64,000 bases of DNA, taken from positions 477,401 through 541,400 of the forward strand of contig DATKXK010000010.1 in NCBI GenBank assembly GCA_035529075.1, written 5' to 3'. A program made the position numbers and the translations under genes. The stretch is from Acidobacteriota bacterium (GTDB lineage Bacteria > Zixibacteria > MSB-5A5 > GN15 > FEB-12). Of this stretch, positions 1 to 8,558 are shown piece by piece (position 1 is the stretch's first letter; the number at the start of each line of letters is the position of its first letter). The notes under the pieces are model-generated. The model made no database searches and was not told the origin of the DNA. It saw only the letters and a list, made by a program, of their open reading frames with translations.

Positions 1-614
1 ACGAAGATCAGTGCGCCGAAATACTTGACGGTAAACGGGATCGACTGCCCCATGGTATCTCTCAAAACAAGATCGACACGTTCGGTCAGAGCCAGCACGG
101 AATCTACGGGCAGGTTGATGTTGCTCAGCCGCAGGCGGTGTGCGGCGAGCACGTTCGACAGCCGGTATTCAAAGCGGCTCAGGGCGTTGAAATCGTCCGA
201 GTTTGTCACCATGAAGACGTTGCTGTCGGCCAGGTGAGGATCCGGTTTGACGACAAGAAAGTACTTCAGCCCCTTGTCGGTCACCAACTGGGCAAGCGAA
301 TCGTATAGCACCTGGAAGCGCGCATCATCGTCGGCCGCGGGCCGAAAGATCCCGCGCACGCTGTACGAGGGTGTGTCCGTCCCCTTGAGCTTGTATCGTT
401 GCAACGATTCAGCGAATTCCTCGGCAATCTCCATGCCGCTCTGGTCAATGACGGCGAGCTTTTCAGTAACCGCCGTCTCCTGCCTGGCGAGCATAGCAGG
501 AAGCAGGATAAGCAGCCCCATGAAAACCGGTATGAGCAGTATTCCGATAATGAATGACTTCTTCTTGACGATCTGCGCGTACTCGCGCTTGAAAATGGCC
601 AGGAACTTATACAT
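1..614 (-). CDS. ABC transporter permease, NatB/ABC-2 type (partial, C-terminus off the window)
   Basis: The first 204 codons of a membrane permease are visible; the rest lies beyond base 1. It starts MYKFLAIFKREY, the usual amphipathic opening of ABC-2 permeases, followed by one hydrophobic segment at about residues 20-42 and then a long polar, presumably extracytoplasmic region. This is the NatB/YhaP layout, in which the other transmembrane helices sit at the C-terminus (not visible here). Its ATG overlaps the end of the ATPase gene by 8 bp, so the two are translationally coupled and very likely form one exporter. NatAB-type systems export ions or small molecules, but the substrate cannot be read from this sequence. 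Confidence 0.85.
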   Translation of the reverse strand, partial: MYKFLAIFKREYAQIVKKKSFIIGILLIPVFMGLLILLPAMLARQETAVTEKLAVIDQSGMEIAEEFAESLQRYKLKGTDTPSYSVRGIFRPAADDDARFQVLYDSLAQLVTDKGLKYFLVVKPDPHLADSNVFMVTNSDDFNALSRFEYRLSNVLAAHRLRLSNINLPVDSVLALTERVDLVLRDTMGQSIPFTVKYFGALIF

Positions 615-1539
615 GACCTTGCCTCCCGTTCTTATGAAGCTCGGCCGGGTCGACCTTGGCCATGTCGATGAAGATGTCGTAAAGCGACGGTTCCATGATT
701 TCAAAACGGCGGACGGCTACTTTTTCGATCAGCGCCCTCAGGATCGTGTTCGGCAGTGCTCCGTCCTCCAGGCGGACTTCAATATAGTTGTTGAACTCGG
801 TCATGGCCTGTACGCCGGGGAGGGACCTGATGAACGCGCCGTCGCCCTCGATGCCGATATGCAGGGAATTCTTGCCGAACCTCGCCTTCACCTCGGTGAG
901 CCTGCCGTCAATGACCTTCTGACCGTGTGAAATCATGCAGATGTAGTCACACAGCTTCTCCGCCTGTTCCATGACGTGGGTGGAAAAAAGGATGGTCTTC
1001 CCAGCCCGTTTGAGTTCAAGGAGTATGTCCGTGATGAGTTCGATGTTCATGGGATCGAGGCCCGAGAAGAGCTCGTCGAGAATGATTATGTCCGGTTCGT
1101 GCAGGATAGTCGCGATAAACTGGAGCTTCTGCGCCATGCCTTTCGACAGTTCCTCGACCTTGCGCTCGCGATACTCCGACAGGCCCATGCGCTCAAGCCA
1201 GGGCCCGATCTGCTCGCGCGACTTCTTCGGAGGATACCCTTTAAGCTGCGCCAGGTAAGTGATTATCTCCTGAAGCTTCATTTTCTTGTACAGGCCGCGC
1301 TCTTCGGGAAGATAGCCAACGCAGTCCTTGAACGTGTCGTCCACCCTCCGACCGTCGAAATAGATTTCTCCGGCGTCCGGGGCGATGATGTTCATGATCA
1401 TGCGAATGGTGGTGGTCTTCCCCGCGCCGTTCGGCCCGATGATGCCGTAGATGACCCCTTTGGGCACGTGAAGAGTCAGGTTGTCAACGGCGACCTTACC
1501 ATCGTATTCTTTGCGCACATTTTCAAGCCGGAGGTACAT
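607..1539 (-). CDS. ABC transporter ATP-binding protein (NatA-like)
   Basis: A 310-residue cytoplasmic ATPase that would power the permease next to it. Walker A is GPNGAGKT near residue 37, the signature is LSKGM instead of LSGGQ, and Walker B reads IIILDELFSGLDP with Leu where most families have Pro. The H-loop is STHVMEQ. A C-terminal extension of about 90 residues after the nucleotide-binding domain is typical of NatA/YhaQ-type exporter ATPases (DUF4162-like region). I chose the ATG at 1539 because GAGAGG lies 9 bases upstream; a TTG two codons earlier is possible. A TTGACG/TAGTTT pair with an 18-bp spacer at about 1569-1598 may be the promoter. Confidence 0.93.
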   Translation of the reverse strand: MYLRLENVRKEYDGKVAVDNLTLHVPKGVIYGIIGPNGAGKTTTIRMIMNIIAPDAGEIYFDGRRVDDTFKDCVGYLPEERGLYKKMKLQEIITYLAQLKGYPPKKSREQIGPWLERMGLSEYRERKVEELSKGMAQKLQFIATILHEPDIIILDELFSGLDPMNIELITDILLELKRAGKTILFSTHVMEQAEKLCDYICMISHGQKVIDGRLTEVKARFGKNSLHIGIEGDGAFIRSLPGVQAMTEFNNYIEVRLEDGALPNTILRALIEKVAVRRFEIMEPSLYDIFIDMAKVDPAELHKNGRQGHV

Positions 1540-1623
1540 TCGCAATCGCCTCTCACGTTTCGGGTACGAAACTACTATTGTTCTGCGGACATCGTCAACT
1601 AAAAAAGTGCTGATCGGCCGTGG

Positions 1624-2433
1624 CTACGACTCAAGGAGCTTGACGAAATCGACCGCGTTGCCGACGGCCTGTCCCAGGTGACAGTTGTTGAAGTAGACGT
1701 AAAGTCGACTGACCTTGGTCATCAACTTGCCTATCTTCCGGCGCCAGAGCTCGAGTTCCTCCTTCGAGTAGGTGTAATCGTACCGGAGTGGGCCGCCGTC
1801 CCACCACCGGTCGGCGTTGCGGCCGTGAAGCCGAACGTAGGCGGTGTCGGTCGTGGCGAACGAGTCCGGTGCGAGCAGGCCGGGGAGCTGCGGCTCGTCA
1901 ACGCAGACGTAGCCTATCCCCTGTTTTCTGAGACGGTCATACATGGAGCGGTTGACCCAGCCGCTGTGGCGGAATTCGACGTACAGGCGGTGCGGCGCCA
2001 CGGCGTCACGGCAGATGCTCACGTAATCCAGGGCGTCCGGGGAAAACTTGAACGAGTACGGGAACTGCGCCAGCAGCCCGGCGAGCTTGCCGGATTCCGC
2101 GAGCGGGCTGATGGCCTCGGCGAACCGGCCGGCGTCGCTGTCGAGATCCGTCCGCCGGTGAGTGAAGGACTGCGGCACTTTTACCATAAAGTCAAACCCG
2201 GCGGGCGCTTTCTTTACCATGTTGGCAAATACGGCGGGGTGCGGGATGCGATAGTAGGTCGTGTTTATCTCGACGGTCGGAAAGTGCCGGACGTAGTAAT
2301 CGAGCATCTTGCCCTTGTCGATGGTCTGGGGGTAGAACGGGCCCCGCCAGTCGGCAAAGCTATAGCCGGATGTGCCCACGCGGATTCGCCCGTCACGGCT
2401 CCGGGGGGCAGGCGTGTCTGGCTGTATGCTCAT
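1624..2433 (-). CDS. DUF72 (YecE-like) family protein
   Basis: A 269-residue soluble protein with the hallmarks of the DUF72/YecE family: an early IRVGTSGYSFADWRGPFYP block, EINTTYYRIP, FDFMVKVPQSFTH, YVEFRHSGW, and a late YVYFNNCH near the C-terminus. The family has a TIM-barrel-like fold but no firmly assigned reaction. The length matches the family, so it appears complete. It is followed by a 132-bp gap before the membrane-protein cassette ends and shows no obvious functional link to its neighbours. The family call is secure; the function is not known. Confidence 0.92.
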   Translation of the reverse strand: MSIQPDTPAPRSRDGRIRVGTSGYSFADWRGPFYPQTIDKGKMLDYYVRHFPTVEINTTYYRIPHPAVFANMVKKAPAGFDFMVKVPQSFTHRRTDLDSDAGRFAEAISPLAESGKLAGLLAQFPYSFKFSPDALDYVSICRDAVAPHRLYVEFRHSGWVNRSMYDRLRKQGIGYVCVDEPQLPGLLAPDSFATTDTAYVRLHGRNADRWWDGGPLRYDYTYSKEELELWRRKIGKLMTKVSRLYVYFNNCHLGQAVGNAVDFVKLLES

Positions 2434-2570
2434 AGGCCGCTTCTAATCACAGTTCCTCTACCGCTACTACGACCGAGTATTCAGCCGGTTGCGAGGTTTT
2501 TCAATCACTTTTTTTCCGGGCAGCCGTCGACGCGGGCCAACGCCCCGTGTGCGCCGGCTGGGCACATATT

Positions 2571-3185
2571 TCAACTGGTCAGCTTGAGAAAGTCGTTCAG
2601 CAGGAATTCCACTCGGCCTATGAACGTCGACATGCGGGACATGACGGTATATCCAAACGTCGTTCCGAAGAAGATCATCAGGAAGTAGGTGCCGATTCGC
2701 GCCGAAACGCCCAGCAGCCCGCGATGCTCGCGGCTAAAGTAGAAATAGGAAAGCGTGCTCAGCACACCGAGCAGCACGATCAGGCCGGAGAAATCAAACC
2801 AGCCGGATTCGCCCAGCAGCGGGACCACGGTGGCAGACATCTGCTTGAGTGTCCGTGCGTTCAGCATGGCGGGAATGGCCACGCCGGCGCCGGAGCCGAT
2901 CAGCACGGCCATGGGGATTCGCGACAACCAGGTGGCCCGGCGCACGAATCGCGTGAACATCAGGAAACCGAGCACCAGTGGCACGACGAGCGGCCATTCG
3001 CCCTGCGTGAGTAAGGGCTGAAAAAGCAGATCCATCAGGCTGTTCGTCCACGTGATCACGAGAAAGTAGCCGATCGACACGCCGATCAGGATGGATTCGG
3101 CCATCCTGTAGACGGGATTGTCACGGTACAGAAACGTGAATATGGCCAGGGTCAGGACCCCGGCGACGACCGTGCCGATCTCCAT
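2571..3185 (-). CDS. uncharacterised polytopic membrane protein, fourth gene of the DUF6754 cassette
   Basis: A 204-residue protein with about six hydrophobic segments and short loops. It has no signal peptide beyond the first helix, and I can see no catalytic motif. It is the last of four overlapping minus-strand genes: its ATG shares a base with the stop codon of the gene before it (TGATG). This tight coupling implies an equimolar product and probably a membrane complex with the other three proteins. I do not recognise a named family. It could be a channel or scaffold subunit, but that is only inference from topology. Confidence 0.85.
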   Translation of the reverse strand: MEIGTVVAGVLTLAIFTFLYRDNPVYRMAESILIGVSIGYFLVITWTNSLMDLLFQPLLTQGEWPLVVPLVLGFLMFTRFVRRATWLSRIPMAVLIGSGAGVAIPAMLNARTLKQMSATVVPLLGESGWFDFSGLIVLLGVLSTLSYFYFSREHRGLLGVSARIGTYFLMIFFGTTFGYTVMSRMSTFIGRVEFLLNDFLKLTS

Positions 3186-3994
3186 CAGGCCTCCCTTCTC
3201 TTTGACCGCAAGCGAAAGTATATGACGTTGCCGATGATTATGAGCAGGATCACGTAGACGTGGGCCGCCGTCTGCGCGAGCATCGCCCGCGTGCCGCTCC
3301 CGCCGATTTCAATGAGCCCCTCGTATTCGGCGGCTCCGCGCAGGCCGCCCACCATGGCGTACATCTGCCCCGAGGCCAGGTAGGGATCGTACGTCGTCAC
3401 CATGGCCGCCGTGACGAACGCCGACACGCGCACGCCGTAGCGTGCCCCGGCGTACTCTATCCAGTGTGTCGTCAGGGAACCGTCGGCAATCGAAACGACC
3501 CCGGCAACGTCATCATAATTCGAAATCCCCGAAAGGAGAGGCAGCGCGCCGTATTCATTGCCGCTGTAATCCTCCGGATATGTCTTGGATAAGGACTCGC
3601 CCATGGAGAGTATCGCGGCGATATACTGTGGCTTGAATCCCAGATGCACGTAATCGGTGCCGTATTTGAGTCCGTACTCGTCGGCTGTCTGAGACATAAG
3701 GCGATAGCCGATGCCGGTCCCCTCGGCCAGCAGCGAAACGCCGATCAGCCGGAGCCCCCTGGACATGGCGTGTCGAAGGAAAGCCTGCGCCAGCGGCGCT
3801 ATTTCGGGCAACGAGGATGCCTCGTGGTCGAACGACACCATCAGCACTGTGCCGGCCGGGAGTGAATCAAGATACCCGTACATGCGTTCGGTATCGGCGG
3901 AAGGCACGACGGCGGGCCTGATACCGAGCAGCATGGTTACGGTGACCACGGCGATCAATCCGAGGAACGCCCAGTGTCGGCCCTGGAGGCGCAT
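3185..3994 (-). CDS. uncharacterised membrane-anchored protein, third gene of the DUF6754 cassette
   Basis: A 269-residue protein with one hydrophobic segment near the N-terminus (about residues 8-28), a large polar domain of about 200 residues, and a second hydrophobic segment near the C-terminus followed by a basic tail (RLRSKRREA). The topology suggests an extracytoplasmic or cytoplasmic domain held by two anchors. The middle domain contains a predicted alternating strand/helix pattern (TVLMVSFDHEAS, LRLIGVSLL, DYVHLGF) of Rossmann-like appearance, without a nucleotide-binding motif. ATG 3994 overlaps the previous stop as TGATG; a GTG one codon upstream is an alternative. I cannot assign a function. 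Confidence 0.85.
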   Translation of the reverse strand: MRLQGRHWAFLGLIAVVTVTMLLGIRPAVVPSADTERMYGYLDSLPAGTVLMVSFDHEASSLPEIAPLAQAFLRHAMSRGLRLIGVSLLAEGTGIGYRLMSQTADEYGLKYGTDYVHLGFKPQYIAAILSMGESLSKTYPEDYSGNEYGALPLLSGISNYDDVAGVVSIADGSLTTHWIEYAGARYGVRVSAFVTAAMVTTYDPYLASGQMYAMVGGLRGAAEYEGLIEIGGSGTRAMLAQTAAHVYVILLIIIGNVIYFRLRSKRREA

Positions 3995-4617
3995 CACGAG
4001 TCACTCCCCAGCCAGGTCCGTTCCAGACCGAGCAGAACTCTGAGCGAGGTCGTCAGGGAGCCCAGGCCGATGCCGATAAGGATGGCCCGCCGGGCCGCCA
4101 TGGACGGAGCGTCGCGAACCCACTCGGCGACATCGGAGAACTCCGCGAAGAGGACGTCACCCAGGTCGGAGCGACTGATAAGCGTCAGCAGCGCGGAAAC
4201 GAGCAGGACGGTGGCCGGCACGGAGCGGGCGCGAAAGCCGCGCAGCGAAGCCGAAGCGACAAAGAAGGCCAGCAGCGCGAAGACGGTCGATTGCATGGGC
4301 ACCTGCACGTAGTCAAACACCCATATGAACGGGGAATCGCCCTTTATCCCCCACACCAGCGCGAGAAAAGGCATGCTGAACAATCCGACCAGGCTGGCTA
4401 TCCGGTATGGGCGGTCGCTTCCCCGTGCAATCGCCCCCAGGTTGAATCTGGCAAAACTCACCACTCCCACCAACAGGGCAAAAGCGAAAATGATCTGCCA
4501 GTATCCGCGCAGCACCGTTTCATTGATGGCACCGGCGATGGGATGCCCGGAGAAATACACGGCAAAGAGGGTGAATCCGAAAAGACCACAGACGATCTGC
4601 GGGAACCGGCGCCGCAT
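3994..4617 (-). CDS. uncharacterised polytopic membrane protein, second gene of the DUF6754 cassette
   Basis: A 207-residue protein that is mostly hydrophobic, with about six to seven predicted membrane helices and a positively charged start (MRRRFPQ). I chose ATG 4617 because it forms a TGATG overlap with the stop of the upstream gene, the same arrangement as the other two junctions in this cassette; a longer reading that starts at 4659 would overlap by 43 bp. No family is recognised. It contains no charged pairs or motifs typical of known transporters that I can see. Confidence 0.83.
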   Translation of the reverse strand: MRRRFPQIVCGLFGFTLFAVYFSGHPIAGAINETVLRGYWQIIFAFALLVGVVSFARFNLGAIARGSDRPYRIASLVGLFSMPFLALVWGIKGDSPFIWVFDYVQVPMQSTVFALLAFFVASASLRGFRARSVPATVLLVSALLTLISRSDLGDVLFAEFSDVAEWVRDAPSMAARRAILIGIGLGSLTTSLRVLLGLERTWLGSDS

Positions 4618-5426
4618 CAGAACCTCCACCAGCCCGAGGTCGGGTCTATGGTTGCCCACAAAATCGCGCCGACAAGAAATATCGCGATCAGGATTTTCAG
4701 GACGTCCTGCGCTCTTACCGAGGCCAGGATCGAGGCATCCTGTGAGAGGTAACCGGACGCCGCGAAAACCTCCTCGCCGATCAGCGTGTAGTCACAGGCC
4801 ACAATGAAGAAGGCCAGTTGAATGGTGGAGTCGGTGCCCGCGATCTGGATGGCCCCGACCGTGTTGCCGACCTCCGCAAGAATGAGCGATTCGGCCTCAA
4901 AGGTGCCCAGCAGGAAGATCGACGCGGGCTTCAGCCGGGTTATCATCCCCTCTACGGCCGCCGCGTAGCCGAACTGCGACGACGACACGTAGCAGATGTC
5001 GTCTTCGGAGAAGCGGTCACCCTGCCCTGCCCGGGCGTAGCTTTCCCGAACCACTTCCTGGGCGACGGCCATAATGACCGGGTCGTGCGTGGGGAAAACA
5101 AGGCGGCAGTCGTACTGCGCCGTCTTTTCCGCGATGTGACTGAGGATATTCAGAGACGCGATGGTGGTGGGTCGCTGAATGTCTCCCCCCCACCCGGGCG
5201 TGTACAGGACGGGGCGGGCCATCTCGGTGGCGCGCCCGACGGCCTCCTCGACCGCTTTCAGGCCGGCAATCTCCCGCATCTTGAATGGCCGCCCGGTTCG
5301 TGCACGGTGCATTGTGTAAAGCACAATTGCGATTGAGATGATTGCACAGATCAACACCGTTGTACGGCTGGTGTCAAACCACGCCCCGCCGCCGGCCAGG
5401 AGCAGGTAAAGACCAGGGAAAAACAT
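4617..5426 (-). CDS. DUF6754-like membrane protein, first gene of a four-gene cassette
   Basis: About 269 residues with two N-terminal membrane helices, a soluble domain of roughly 190 residues and one helix near the C-terminus. The soluble domain holds YTPGWGGDIQRPTTIASLN, then a strand/helix pattern (CRLVFPTHDP, SIFLLGTFEAES, AIQIAGTDS). This resembles proteins annotated DUF6754, a family without a known role; I recall that match and have not searched for it. ATG 5426 begins just before the first helix; a TTG at 5462 would add 12 residues, and neither has a clear ribosome-binding site. It leads the cassette and is divergent from the sugar-transport operon. Confidence 0.75.
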   Translation of the reverse strand: MFFPGLYLLLAGGGAWFDTSRTTVLICAIISIAIVLYTMHRARTGRPFKMREIAGLKAVEEAVGRATEMARPVLYTPGWGGDIQRPTTIASLNILSHIAEKTAQYDCRLVFPTHDPVIMAVAQEVVRESYARAGQGDRFSEDDICYVSSSQFGYAAAVEGMITRLKPASIFLLGTFEAESLILAEVGNTVGAIQIAGTDSTIQLAFFIVACDYTLIGEEVFAASGYLSQDASILASVRAQDVLKILIAIFLVGAILWATIDPTSGWWRF

Positions 5427-5477
5427 TGCTGCCAAACAGCGGCGCGGTTTTCGGGAAATCAACTAAAAGATTTCTTG

Positions 5478-5506
5478 TTGACCGGCACCGGCAACGGATA
5501 TATTAA
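5478..5506 (+). promoter_or_regulatory. predicted promoter of the sugar ABC operon
   Basis: TTGACC and TATTAA are separated by 17 bp, 48 bp upstream of the solute-binding protein start. It sits in the 127-bp divergent spacer shared with the DUF6754 cassette. Confidence 0.55.
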
Positions 5507-5553
5507 CCGACTGTTACGAACAACACCCGACAGAGACGGAGGAGCCATCCGCC

Positions 5554-6768
5554 ATGTATAGAATCGTTTTCGCTGCCGCCTTTCTGGTACTGCTCGCTTT
5601 CGATATGCCCGACTGCAAAACGACCCTTACCTGGTGGCAGTTCTGGACTGATCCCGACGTGAAGCCCGCCATAGACGCGATCGTGAGTGATTTCGAGAAG
5701 GCCAACCCCGATATCGAGGTCAAGCTGACCGACCTGACGTGGGCCAACGGGCATGAGAAGATCGTGATTGCCTTTTCCTCGGGGTCAGGACCGGACGTTG
5801 TGGAACTGGGCTCGGACTGGATCGCCCAGTTTGCACAGACCGGACACCTGTCCGACATTTCCGATCACGTCACCTCCGACAGCGCCGAATTCCAGGGCTG
5901 GGGGATGGCTACATACGATGGCAGGGTGTTTGCGCGGCCGTGGATCCTCGGCACGCGAGTTATGTTTATCAACCGGGACTTGCTTTCCTGGGGCGGCTTC
6001 AACAAAGATTTTGTGCCGTATGACTGGGAGAAGTTCAGATTCACCACCAGGCGAGTGCGCAAGCTCAGTCCCGATATCTATGGCTGGGGTTCGAACACGG
6101 CGGAAAAGCACCGCCTGTATAAGAAATTCCTGCCCTTCTTCTGGTCCAACGGGGCCAAGATCTTCACCGAGGACGGCGAGTATTGCATCGTGTCATCCGA
6201 CAAGGCGATCGAGGCGTTGACGTTCTACAAACTGTTGCATGACTCCTGCGGATACGTGGCCGACCAGCGGGGGATTGAGGATGCCTTCCTGGATGGAAAG
6301 ATCGGCTTCATTATCTCCGGAGACTGGCTGCTCAAAAGGATTGCGCTTGAGAATAGGGACATAGACTTCGCCGTGACCAACATTCCGGGACCGGCCTTCC
6401 CCGGCAAGTCGTTCCTGGGGGGAGAATTCCTCGCCATAAATGAAGCCTGTGAGAACAAAGAGGCCGCCCGGAAGTTAATTAACTTCGTTACTTCGCCGGA
6501 AAACCAGGTGCGGTTCTGCAAAGCCAACTACTCAGCCAACCCCTCCAGTCTCGAGGCCCAGGAGGATCCGTACTTCGCGGACAACGAGTACTTTCAGGCG
6601 TTTATCCGGCAGATACGTTCGGCCGTGCATCCCCCGGTCGACCCGGACTGGGTGTACATCGAGGACATCATTGAAGAGGCCGTGGAGGACGCCCTCTTCG
6701 GTTCCGGTCTGCCCGCGACGGCCCTGAGGGAAGCCCAGATAAAAATCGCAAAGCTGAAGAAGAAATGA
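5554..6768 (+). CDS. extracellular sugar-binding protein of an ABC importer (family 1)
   Basis: A 404-residue protein with a hydrophobic leader (about residues 1-20) and a family 1 solute-binding fold: TWWQFWTDPDVKPAID, DFEKANPDIEV, GSGPDVVELGSDW, and a C-terminal INFVTSPENQVRFCK region. It should capture a sugar, or a sugar-phosphate such as glycerol-3-phosphate, outside the inner membrane and hand it to the two permeases that follow. The cysteine at residue 21 is in MPDC, which is not a standard lipobox, so membrane anchoring is uncertain. GGAGGAG lies 9 bases before the ATG. The gene overlaps the next by 4 bp (ATGA). Confidence 0.92.
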   Translation: MYRIVFAAAFLVLLAFDMPDCKTTLTWWQFWTDPDVKPAIDAIVSDFEKANPDIEVKLTDLTWANGHEKIVIAFSSGSGPDVVELGSDWIAQFAQTGHLSDISDHVTSDSAEFQGWGMATYDGRVFARPWILGTRVMFINRDLLSWGGFNKDFVPYDWEKFRFTTRRVRKLSPDIYGWGSNTAEKHRLYKKFLPFFWSNGAKIFTEDGEYCIVSSDKAIEALTFYKLLHDSCGYVADQRGIEDAFLDGKIGFIISGDWLLKRIALENRDIDFAVTNIPGPAFPGKSFLGGEFLAINEACENKEAARKLINFVTSPENQVRFCKANYSANPSSLEAQEDPYFADNEYFQAFIRQIRSAVHPPVDPDWVYIEDIIEEAVEDALFGSGLPATALREAQIKIAKLKKK

Positions 6769-7631
6769 GCCCGAAGTCAAAGACGGCGCTGCTCCTGGCG
6801 TCCCCCTGGGTTCTCACCTTCCTGCTCTTCTGGCTCCTCCCTCTGGTATACTCGTTTGTCATCGGGTTCACCGACTACGAACTGCTGAAAGGCTCTCACT
6901 GGGTCGGGCTGGCCAATTACAGGGAGCTGTTCTCGGATGCGGAATTCATAGGCTCGATCAAGAACACCTTCATTTTCGTCCTGGGTACCATCCCTGTTAC
7001 GACCGTGCTGGCCTTGGGCATGGCGTTGCTGGTGAACCGTCAGTTCAAAGGGCGGGGCGTTTTCCGGGCCGCGTACTTCGTACCGTCAATAACCTCGATG
7101 GTGGTGGTGGCGCTCATCTTCATCAACCTGTACGCACGAGGCGGCTACGTGGCGATCCTGGCAAGAATGGTGGGGCTGGCGCCGCCGCCGCATGGTTTCC
7201 TCTATGACGGCAGGACGGCCTTGTACTCGATCATGGCCATGGACGTGTGGATGTCGGTCGGCTACTATATGCTGATCTTCCTTGCCGGCCTGAAGGCGAT
7301 TCCGGACGAGTTGTACGAGGCCGCCGAGATCAGCGGCGCCTCACGAGTCCGCCGGTTGTTTTCCATTACGCTGCCCCTGCTCAGGCCCGTGATGCTGTTT
7401 ATCCTGGTCATCAATTCCATCAAGTCGTTCCAGGTCTTTGTCGAGATATTCGTGATGACGAAGGGCAAATTCGACACCTCCACCGTGGTCTACTTCGTGT
7501 ATGAGACCGGTCTTGCCACGGCCTTCCGTCTGGGTTATGCCTCGGCGGCCGCTTACGTGCTGTTCGTGATAATCGCGGTGTTTTCACTGGTGTACTTTGC
7601 GCTCCTGCGCCGGAGGCGGATTGCATGGTGA
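6765..7631 (+). CDS. ABC sugar transporter permease, MalF/UgpA type
   Basis: A 288-residue inner-membrane protein with six predicted helices. The ATPase-docking EAA loop is visible as ELYEAAEISGASRVRRLFSITLP, matching the family pattern EAAxxDGAxxxxxFxxIxLP. It pairs with the downstream MalG-like permease to form the translocation pore. It overlaps the binding-protein gene by 4 bp and the next permease by 7 bp, so the three genes form one transcript. The likely substrate class is carbohydrate. Confidence 0.94.
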   Translation: MSPKSKTALLLASPWVLTFLLFWLLPLVYSFVIGFTDYELLKGSHWVGLANYRELFSDAEFIGSIKNTFIFVLGTIPVTTVLALGMALLVNRQFKGRGVFRAAYFVPSITSMVVVALIFINLYARGGYVAILARMVGLAPPPHGFLYDGRTALYSIMAMDVWMSVGYYMLIFLAGLKAIPDELYEAAEISGASRVRRLFSITLPLLRPVMLFILVINSIKSFQVFVEIFVMTKGKFDTSTVVYFVYETGLATAFRLGYASAAAYVLFVIIAVFSLVYFALLRRRRIAW

Positions 7632-8452
7632 GCCAAACCGGGAGATTCGGCGCCGTCATCAGGTACGGATTCCTGACCGGGTTGCTGGTCGTAATGGTCT
7701 TTCCCCTGGTCTGGATGTTCCGGGTGGCCCTGGCGGAACCCGGCAGCAGCATCGGCAGCGAGATTCTTGCAAGTTCAAGTATAACTTTAGATAACTTTAC
7801 GGACTTATTTGCCAGGGCTAACATCGGCCGACCACTGTTCAATTCGCTGTTTGTCGGTGTGACCGTGACGCTGGGCAACATCCTGTTCTGCTTCATGGTT
7901 GCATATTCGCTGGCCCGTTACCGGTTCCGGTCCGGGAAACTGCTTTTTGTGACAGTAGTTGTGGTGCTGATGATTCCCGCGCACATTACGATCATCCCGT
8001 TGTACGCCCTGTGCGTCAAAGCCGGGGTATACAACACGTACTGGGCTCTCATTCTCCCCTGGCTGGTCAACCCGATAGGCGTATTTCTCGTCAAGCAGTA
8101 TGTCGAATCGATCCCCCCGGCCATGGAGGAGGCTGCACGCATCGACGGCGCCGGTGAACTGCGCATTTTGTTCCAGGTCGTGATGCCCTTGTGCAAGCCG
8201 GCCCTGGCGGTGCTGGCCATTCAGGTCTTCTTTACTAACTGGAATTCGTTCCTGTTCCCCTACATTCTCACCCTGGACGAGGGTTTGCGCACCCTGCCGG
8301 TGGCCCTGGCTCTCTACCAGGGACACCAGGCGATTGACTGGCAGCACCTGATGGCCGGCTCGGCTGTTGCCGTGATTCCCGTCCTGGTCCTTTTTGTTTT
8401 CATGCAGCGCCAGATAGTGTCCGGCATCACGGCCGGGGCTGTAAAACAGTAG
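7625..8452 (+). CDS. ABC sugar transporter permease, MalG/UgpE type
   Basis: A 275-residue inner-membrane permease with about six helices and the EAA loop AMEEAARIDGAGELRILFQVVMP. It is the second half of the pore. No ATP-binding subunit follows: the next gene is an OmpA-like lipoprotein after a 106-bp gap. In many bacteria one shared MsmX/UgpC-type ATPase serves several such importers, so the missing subunit is probably encoded elsewhere. Confidence 0.94.
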   Translation: MVSQTGRFGAVIRYGFLTGLLVVMVFPLVWMFRVALAEPGSSIGSEILASSSITLDNFTDLFARANIGRPLFNSLFVGVTVTLGNILFCFMVAYSLARYRFRSGKLLFVTVVVVLMIPAHITIIPLYALCVKAGVYNTYWALILPWLVNPIGVFLVKQYVESIPPAMEEAARIDGAGELRILFQVVMPLCKPALAVLAIQVFFTNWNSFLFPYILTLDEGLRTLPVALALYQGHQAIDWQHLMAGSAVAVIPVLVLFVFMQRQIVSGITAGAVKQ

Positions 8453-8558
8453 TGGGCTTTTCAGGGTTTTTTTTGTTGCGCAGACCGGCCTCGTCCTCTA
8501 CCTTTTCCGCCGAAATCGAGTTTGGAAGCGATTCCCGGAAAGAAAGGATTCTGCACAA

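Noticed and set aside
5554-8452. The ABC importer as a complete operon with its own ATPase
   Set aside because: No ATP-binding gene precedes or follows; the ABC ATPases at 607 and 37556 belong to exporter-type systems.
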